This document shows positions 59,177 through 64,000 of a stretch of DNA of 64,000 nt, one piece after another. The DNA is from RGIG3159 sp034927685 (GTDB lineage: Bacteria > Bacillota > Clostridia > Oscillospirales > Oscillospiraceae). The notes under the pieces were generated by a model. That model was given only the letters and a program-made list of their open reading frames with translations. It was not told the DNA's origin and ran no database searches. The translations under genes and the position numbers were made by a program. Each line of letters opens with the position of its first letter. Positions within the stretch are counted from its first letter, which is position 1. Location: the NCBI GenBank assembly GCA_034927685.1, contig JAYFPO010000016.1, positions 19,388-83,387 of the forward strand, written 5' to 3'.

Positions 59177-60388
59177 ATGTTTTTCTATGAAGACGGACGC
59201 TTTGCGTCGATGGAACCGCTGCCGCTGCGGGAGGCGGCCCATGCGGCGGGAAAGCCGGTATTTCTTCTGAGGCGCAGCCCGGAAACCTGCCGCGCCTCCT
59301 TCCGGGCTACCGACGCCCGGCAGCTTGTGGCGGAGGCGGAGGACGTTTCCTTCCTGGACCCGCGTCGCCTGCCGCCCGCGCCATCGGAGCTGGAGGGCCT
59401 GGCGGCGGGGATGCGGGCCGTGAATTTCTCGCATCCGCGGTGGCGGGAGCTGGCAGACCAAACGCCGAAGGCCGGGAAGCTGCGGGTCCACATCCTGGCC
59501 ATGGGAGACGTGGGGAGCACGATTCTGATGGGCCTCAAGCTGCTGGGCGGGGACGTGATCTCCAAAATCGGCATCTGCGACCTGAGCGAAAATGCCCTGC
59601 GGCGCTGGGAATTTGAGATGAATCAGGTGACGGCGCCGTGGGACTATGACGCCATGCCGGAGGTCGAGATTGTGCCGCAGGAGCAAATTTTCGCCTGCGA
59701 CTGCCTCCTCTTCGCGGCCTCCCGGGGCATTCCGCCGGTGGACTCGCAGGTGAAGGATGTGCGCATGGCCCAGTTCGAGGCCAATCGCGGCCTCGTGGAG
59801 CACTACGGGCGACTTGCCCGGCAGGCCGGGTTCCGCGGGCTGTTCGCCGTGATCTCCGACCCGGTGGACCCGCTGGCCAAGGCGGCGTTTCTTGCCTCCA
59901 ACGTGGGGGAGGACGGCGTGTTTGACGGTCTCGGCCTGCTGCCGGAGCAGATTCAGGGCTTTGGGCTGGGCGTCATGAATGCCAGGGCTGCCTATTATGC
60001 CAAAAATGATCCCCGGTTTTCGTTGTTTTTGACGGAAGGACGGGCCTTCGGTCCCCATGGGAGCGGTCTCGTCATCGCCAATTCCATCCGGCACTACGAC
60101 GACGCGCTCTCCCGGGAGCTGACGGAGCTGGCGCTCCACGCCAACCTCAGAATGCGGGAGCTGGGCTTCAAGCCCTATGTGGCCCCGGCGCTGTCCTCGG
60201 CGGCGGTCAATGTGCTGCTGGCCCTGCGGGGCGCATGGCACTACAGTTCCGTGTTTTTGGGCGGCATTTTTCTCGGCGTCCGCAACCGCCTGACGGCGGA
60301 GGGCGTGGAGACCGAGACGCTCGCGCTGCCGGATGCGCTCTGGGCGCGGCTGCGGGAGACGGAGCGGGGTCTGCGGGAAATCCTTTAG
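59177..60388 (+). CDS. Lactate/malate dehydrogenase-like NAD-binding protein
   Basis: A 403-residue protein. After about 95 residues of unknown N-terminal sequence a Rossmann fold begins: KLRVHILAMGDVGSTILMGLKLLGG near residue 100, with an acidic strand-2 end (GICDLSE). Later VISDPVDPLAKAAF near 228 resembles the LDH/MDH NPVD motif. The canonical catalytic His/Asp pair is not obvious, so it may be a non-canonical dehydrogenase. RBS TGAGGAG. It lies 10 bases after the multidomain gene. Confidence 0.65.
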   Translation: MFFYEDGRFASMEPLPLREAAHAAGKPVFLLRRSPETCRASFRATDARQLVAEAEDVSFLDPRRLPPAPSELEGLAAGMRAVNFSHPRWRELADQTPKAGKLRVHILAMGDVGSTILMGLKLLGGDVISKIGICDLSENALRRWEFEMNQVTAPWDYDAMPEVEIVPQEQIFACDCLLFAASRGIPPVDSQVKDVRMAQFEANRGLVEHYGRLARQAGFRGLFAVISDPVDPLAKAAFLASNVGEDGVFDGLGLLPEQIQGFGLGVMNARAAYYAKNDPRFSLFLTEGRAFGPHGSGLVIANSIRHYDDALSRELTELALHANLRMRELGFKPYVAPALSSAAVNVLLALRGAWHYSSVFLGGIFLGVRNRLTAEGVETETLALPDALWARLRETERGLREIL

Positions 60389-60578
60389 GCAATCCCGCAC
60401 CATTTCAGGCTTGCGCCGGAAGTACGCGCTTGCCTGCATCTTGTCCGCCGGATGCGGCCACAATACGCAAGGATACGCAAGGTTTTTCCCGCATAGTTTG
60501 AACGATCCGGCGACAAATCTGACAGCGCAATCCCGCGCTTGGAAGAATGCGGCATTGCCTTTGAAAGAAGGAGAGGTT

Positions 60579-61637
60579 TTGGAGAAGCTGCTTGTGATCT
60601 GCCCCCGGGACGGCGCGAGCCCCCGGATGGACCGGGCGCTTCAGGCCGCGGTGCAGGGCGTTCCCTTTGAGATGATTGTCTCGGCGGAGGCGCTGGGGGA
60701 TTGTCGGAACCGGCGGATCCTCTTCGCCGTTTCGGTCTGGGATGCGGGCGTTAATCTCCAGTATTACGCGATGCTGGGGAAAATCCGCAGCACACGGGAC
60801 TGCTTTGACGGCGCGATGGGGGCGCTGCTGGTGGACGGGAGCTGCGAACTGTATACCAAGGCCATTGCGCGGGAGCTGGCATTTGCCGCCAATCGGGCGG
60901 GCTGCGCCTTTCTCGGCAAGCCGCTGGTGGAGGCCACCGGCTCGCTGCAAAATTTCGCGGTGCAGGCCGCGCTGCGGGGCACGGATCTGGAGGGGGCCTA
61001 CCACGCCTGCGCCCGGGAGCTCGCGGAGCGGCTTCTGAACTTCCGGCTGGTGCGCCGGACGCGCCCGCAGTTGCTGGTGCTCCATGCCTCCAACCGGAAA
61101 ACCTCCAACACGCTGGCGCTCTGGGAGCAGCTGCGCCCCACACTGGCGGGGCGCATGGAGCTGCAGGAGATCGGCCTGCGAAATGGCACACTGGCGGACT
61201 GCAACGGCTGCGCCTATCGGACCTGCCTCCACTTCGGCGAGCAGGGGACCTGCTTTTACGGCGGTGTCATCGTCGAGGAGGTCTACCCGGCGATTCGGGC
61301 GGCGGACGGCGTTTTATTCCTCTGCCCCAACTATAACGACGCGCTGGCCGCCAACCTGACGGCCTGCGTCAACCGCCTCACGGCGCTGTTCCGCGCCATG
61401 CCGTTCTTCGAAAAGGCGCTGTTCGGCATCGTGGTCTCCGGCTATTCCGGCGGCGATCTGGTGGCCGAGCAGCTGATCTCCGCCCTCTGCATGAACAAGG
61501 CGTTCTCTCTGCCGCCCAGATTCTGCCTGCTGGAGACCGCCAACGACAGGGGCAGCGCCGCGCGCCTGCCGGGCATTCAGGACCGCCTCGCCGCCTTCGG
61601 CGAAGGCATTCTGGAAAGCCTGACGGCCGTGCCCTGA
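60579..61637 (+). CDS. Flavodoxin-fold NAD(P)H:FMN reductase-like protein
   Basis: A 352-residue protein. Residues 1-160 are of unknown type. Residues about 165-350 match the NADPH-dependent FMN reductase/iron-sulfur flavoprotein fold: LLVLHASNRKTSNTLAL (FMN phosphate loop), CNGCAYRTC near 208 (a CxxC...C cluster as in iron-sulfur flavoproteins), ADGVLFLCPNYNDALAANL. The start is TTG at 60579 with AAGGAG 5 bases upstream; the upstream extension of the frame looks non-coding. The 190-base gap before it holds no other gene. Confidence 0.65.
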   Translation: MEKLLVICPRDGASPRMDRALQAAVQGVPFEMIVSAEALGDCRNRRILFAVSVWDAGVNLQYYAMLGKIRSTRDCFDGAMGALLVDGSCELYTKAIARELAFAANRAGCAFLGKPLVEATGSLQNFAVQAALRGTDLEGAYHACARELAERLLNFRLVRRTRPQLLVLHASNRKTSNTLALWEQLRPTLAGRMELQEIGLRNGTLADCNGCAYRTCLHFGEQGTCFYGGVIVEEVYPAIRAADGVLFLCPNYNDALAANLTACVNRLTALFRAMPFFEKALFGIVVSGYSGGDLVAEQLISALCMNKAFSLPPRFCLLETANDRGSAARLPGIQDRLAAFGEGILESLTAVP

Positions 61638-61713
61638 CCGCGCGCAAAACGGGCTTTTTGATAACGGGCAGGCTTAAGATATGGCAATATCCGTGAAAAG
61701 GGGGTGGGGAACG

Positions 61714-62640
61714 GTGCAATATTTCGCGGTTCCGGGCCGGGACCCGGCCTTCCATCAGGCGTTCGAGCAGGTCACCTTTGAGCAGGTGCGGGATGAGGAT
61801 GTTTTGCTGCTCTGGATTAACGATCCCGCCATTGTCTGCGGCGCGTTTCAGACGATCTATCAGGAGGCCAGCGTCTATCGGGCGGCGCGGCAGGGCATCG
61901 CCGTCATTCGCCGGGACTCCGGCGGCGGCACAGTTTACCACGATCCGGGCAACCTCAACTACACAATCATCAGAGACGGCGGCGGAGGCGTGGACTATGA
62001 CGGCTTCCTCGAGGATATTCTGACGGCGCTGCACCGCGTGGGCATCCCCGTGCGGAAAAGCAAGGTCTGCGATCTCACGCTGGAGGGAAAGAAGATTTCC
62101 GGCAGCGCCCAGCGCGTCAGCAGGGGACGGGTGCTCCACCACGGCACGCTGCTGTTTGACGCCGATCTGCGCGCACTGCGCGCCGTGGCGGATCGGACGG
62201 GGCGGGTTTACGAGTCCCGGGCGGTCAAGTCAGTTCCGGCGCAGGTGACCAATCTGAAGCCATATTTCGGTGGCGGCATCGAGGCGTTCCGGGACGCGCT
62301 GGCCGCGGCGTTCCCCGCGGACCTGCGCCCTGCCGGCCTGCGCGCGGAGCAACTTCAGTCGGTGGAGCAACTGGCGGAAGAAAAATACCGGACATGGCTC
62401 TGGAACTGCGGCCGCTCTCCGGCCTTTACCTGCCGGGCCGAGGGCCAGGTGGGGGACGCGCCGGTTTCTGTGGCCTATGCCGCGAAAAAGGGCGTGATCT
62501 GTGACTGCCGGATCACGTCCCCGGTGCTGGGCGACCTGAGCGGTGCGTTTCTGGACGCAGCCCTGCGCCCGGATCTCATTCTGCGGCTCTGCCGGGAGCT
62601 GACCGACCGGCCGGAGACGCTGGCGGACCTGATTTTGTAG
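61714..62640 (+). CDS. Lipoate-protein ligase A paralogue 1
   Basis: A 308-residue LplA-type protein. The adenylate-binding region reads VIRRDSGGGTVYHDPGNLNYTII, and the catalytic-lysine motif EGKKISGSAQR is present, with GRVLHHGTLLFDAD after it. GTG at 61714 behind AAGGGGGTGGGG aligns with the N-terminus of the neighbouring paralogue; the ATG at 61681 would add 11 residues. It differs from the second copy at the RRxxGGG motif (DS for GT), so it may prefer another lipoyl acceptor or donor. Confidence 0.85.
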   Translation: MQYFAVPGRDPAFHQAFEQVTFEQVRDEDVLLLWINDPAIVCGAFQTIYQEASVYRAARQGIAVIRRDSGGGTVYHDPGNLNYTIIRDGGGGVDYDGFLEDILTALHRVGIPVRKSKVCDLTLEGKKISGSAQRVSRGRVLHHGTLLFDADLRALRAVADRTGRVYESRAVKSVPAQVTNLKPYFGGGIEAFRDALAAAFPADLRPAGLRAEQLQSVEQLAEEKYRTWLWNCGRSPAFTCRAEGQVGDAPVSVAYAAKKGVICDCRITSPVLGDLSGAFLDAALRPDLILRLCRELTDRPETLADLIL

Positions 62641-62664
62641 CACAGAAAAACTAAGGAGAAAAAC

Positions 62665-63660
62665 ATGATTTATTTGGAAACCGGATCGCAGAATCCCTAC
62701 TACAATCTGGCATTTGAGGAATATGTGCTGGCGAACCGTACCGACGGCGACTATCTGATGCTCTGGCAGAACGACAACACCATCGTGATTGGCCAGAATC
62801 AGAACGCCGAGGCGGAGATCAACCGGGCCTTTGTGGAGGAGCATGGCATCCATGTGGTGCGGCGCGGCACCGGCGGCGGCGCGGTGTACCACGACCTGGG
62901 CAATCTGAACTATTCCTTTATCACCGATCTGACAGCCACGGACCATGTGGCCAAGGAGCGGTTCACGCAGCCGATCGTCGAGGCGCTGCGGGGCCTGGGC
63001 ATTCAGGCCGAGGCGTCCGGCCGCAACGACATCCTGGCCGAGGGGAAGAAGGTCTCCGGGACGGCCCAGCGCATGCTGCGGGGCCGCATCCTGCACCACG
63101 GAACGATGCTGTTTGACGCGAACCCGGCCATGGTGGCGGGCGCGCTGAACGTGGACCCGACCAAGCTGCAGTCCAAGGGAACCAAATCCGTCCGCAGCCG
63201 GATCGGCAACATCCGGGATTTCCTGAAAGAGGATATGGATATCCAGGCGTTTTGGACCTATCTGATCCGGCAACTGGCGGGAACCGGCATGGTGCGCGGC
63301 AGCCTGACCCAGGAGGAGCTGGCGGCGGTGGAAAAGCTGAAGCGGGAAAAGTATGACACCTGGGAATGGAACGTGGGAAGGTCGCCGCAGTACACCGTGC
63401 GCAATCGGCGCCGCTTTGACGGCGGCGGGCTGGAGGCGTTTCTGTCGGTGCGGCAGGGGATTGTGGAGGACGTGTCGTTCTATGGCGACTTTCTCTCCCT
63501 GCGGCCGCTGACCGAGCTGACCGAGGCACTGCGGGGCTGCCTGTACCGCCGCGCCGACTTCGCGGCGGCGCTCGAACGGTTCCGGCTGAGCGAGTTCTTC
63601 GGGAGCATCACGGAGGAGGAACTGTTGGATACGGTGTTCGCTTCGCAGGTAAATTCATGA
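62665..63660 (+). CDS. lplA: Lipoate-protein ligase A
   Basis: A 331-residue ligase that activates lipoate with ATP and attaches it to E2 or GcvH proteins. Canonical motifs: NPYYNLAFEEYVL at the N-terminus, VVRRGTGGGAVYHDLGNLNYSF, EGKKVSGTAQRMLRGRILHHGTMLFDAN, and a C-terminal accessory domain. RBS AAGGAGA. No lipoyl acceptor protein is encoded in the window. It is the last gene of the operon. Confidence 0.93.
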   Translation: MIYLETGSQNPYYNLAFEEYVLANRTDGDYLMLWQNDNTIVIGQNQNAEAEINRAFVEEHGIHVVRRGTGGGAVYHDLGNLNYSFITDLTATDHVAKERFTQPIVEALRGLGIQAEASGRNDILAEGKKVSGTAQRMLRGRILHHGTMLFDANPAMVAGALNVDPTKLQSKGTKSVRSRIGNIRDFLKEDMDIQAFWTYLIRQLAGTGMVRGSLTQEELAAVEKLKREKYDTWEWNVGRSPQYTVRNRRRFDGGGLEAFLSVRQGIVEDVSFYGDFLSLRPLTELTEALRGCLYRRADFAAALERFRLSEFFGSITEEELLDTVFASQVNS

Positions 63661-63666
63661 GCATCT

Positions 63667-63711
63667 GCCGCCGGGCAGCCGGAGCCTGTCGGCTTCCGGC
63701 GCCCGGGCGGC
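63667..63711 (+). terminator. GC-rich hairpin after lplA, probable terminator
   Basis: An almost continuous 20-bp GC stem (63667-63686 with 63691-63711) begins 7 bases after the stop. There is no T-run, so its efficiency is uncertain. Confidence 0.5.
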
Positions 63712-63742
63712 GAATTCACATGCGGGTTCGGCAGGTTTGCGC

Positions 63743-63771
63743 TTGCATTCCGGCGCGGAATCGGATATAAT
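63743..63771 (+). promoter_or_regulatory. Promoter of the tRNA-Pro gene
   Basis: TTGCAT (63743-63748) and a perfect TATAAT (63766-63771) have 17-base spacing, 42 bases before the tRNA. Confidence 0.7.
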
Positions 63772-63813
63772 AAGCTGCACTGTAGCACCACGCCGCAAGG
63801 AAAATCAAGCTAT

Positions 63814-63890
63814 CCGGGCTTAGCGAAGTTTGGTATCGCGCCTGGTTTGGGACCAGGAGACCGTGGGTTCAAGTCCCGCAGCCCGGACCA
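63814..63890 (+). tRNA. tRNA-Pro (anticodon UGG)
   Basis: A complete cloverleaf: acceptor CCGGGCT/AGCCCGG, D-stem GCGA/TCGC, anticodon stem CCTGG/CCAGG with loop TTTGGGA (TGG anticodon), T-arm GTGGG TTCAAGT CCCGC, discriminator A and an encoded CCA. Confidence 0.97.
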
Positions 63891-63903
63891 ATTATTTTGA
63901 AAG

Positions 63904-63925
63904 ACTGCCGGTCACGGCGGTTTTT
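63904..63925 (+). terminator. Terminator of the tRNA-Pro gene
   Basis: A 7-bp stem (63904-63910 with 63915-63921, one T-G pair) and TTTTT. The remaining 75 bases to the window end show no gene. Confidence 0.75.
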
Positions 63926-64000
63926 CTGCGTTTTTTGGACGTTTCCTTTTTCGTCAAACGGCATCATTTCACCAAAAGAAAACAGAAGGGCGGCGGCTTT

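Noticed and set aside
1..64000. CRISPR arrays, rRNA genes, prophage structural genes
   Set aside because: No regularly spaced repeats, no rRNA-like conserved segments and no phage proteins were seen.

Overview
The window looks like chromosomal DNA of a GC-rich, spore-forming member of the Clostridia, most likely Oscillospiraceae or a relative. This is inferred from alpha/beta-type small acid-soluble spore protein (SASP) sequence, a sodium-pumping oxaloacetate decarboxylase, KtrAB, a glycine riboswitch, YhaM and TnpX-like serine recombinases. I could not search any database, so protein names rest on motifs, length and context.

Layout. 1-10.9 kb: central carbon and amino acid metabolism, with an IclR regulator, a PanB-like protein, an aminotransferase, an alanine/glycine:cation symporter and a hydrolase, then ATP-dependent PEP carboxykinase and a four-gene Na+-translocating oxaloacetate decarboxylase. 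11-18.9 kb: a flippase-glycosyltransferase fusion, a YtrA-type regulator with an ABC exporter, BirA (which can biotinylate the decarboxylase) and exonuclease III. 19-28.8 kb: a serine recombinase with a small partner, KtrAB, an ACT/metallo-beta-lactamase protein and YhaM. 36-41 kb: a candidate structured RNA, potABCD and a ferritin-like protein. 41-47 kb: a sugar and surface-glycan cluster bracketed by a 19-bp direct repeat. 47.5-54 kb: 5-formyl-THF cyclo-ligase, a two-component system with an HtrA protease, glyA under a glycine riboswitch, and plsY. 54.4-63.7 kb: an unusual operon led by a 1587-residue multidomain protein (HD, helical repeats, NadD-like nucleotidyltransferase, GNAT-like, phosphoribosyltransferase), followed by an LDH/MDH-like protein, a flavodoxin-fold protein and two lipoate ligases. 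63.8 kb: tRNA-Pro(UGG).

The most striking observation is a 9109-bp element at 26877-35985. A TnpX-like recombinase lies at one end. The two ends carry 19-bp inverted half-sites (16 of 19 matching), each abutting a TC dinucleotide (GA on the other strand). The flanks are the two halves of one SASP gene, which rejoin in frame if the element is removed. The cargo is a complete Liv-type amino acid ABC transporter and a divergent SHMT paralogue. This could be a transposon disrupting a spore gene, or a sporulation-time rearrangement like the skin element.

One-carbon metabolism recurs: two SHMT paralogues, a glycine riboswitch, formyl-THF cyclo-ligase and a PanB-like protein. Biotin and lipoate attachment also recur (BirA, biotin carrier, two LplA).
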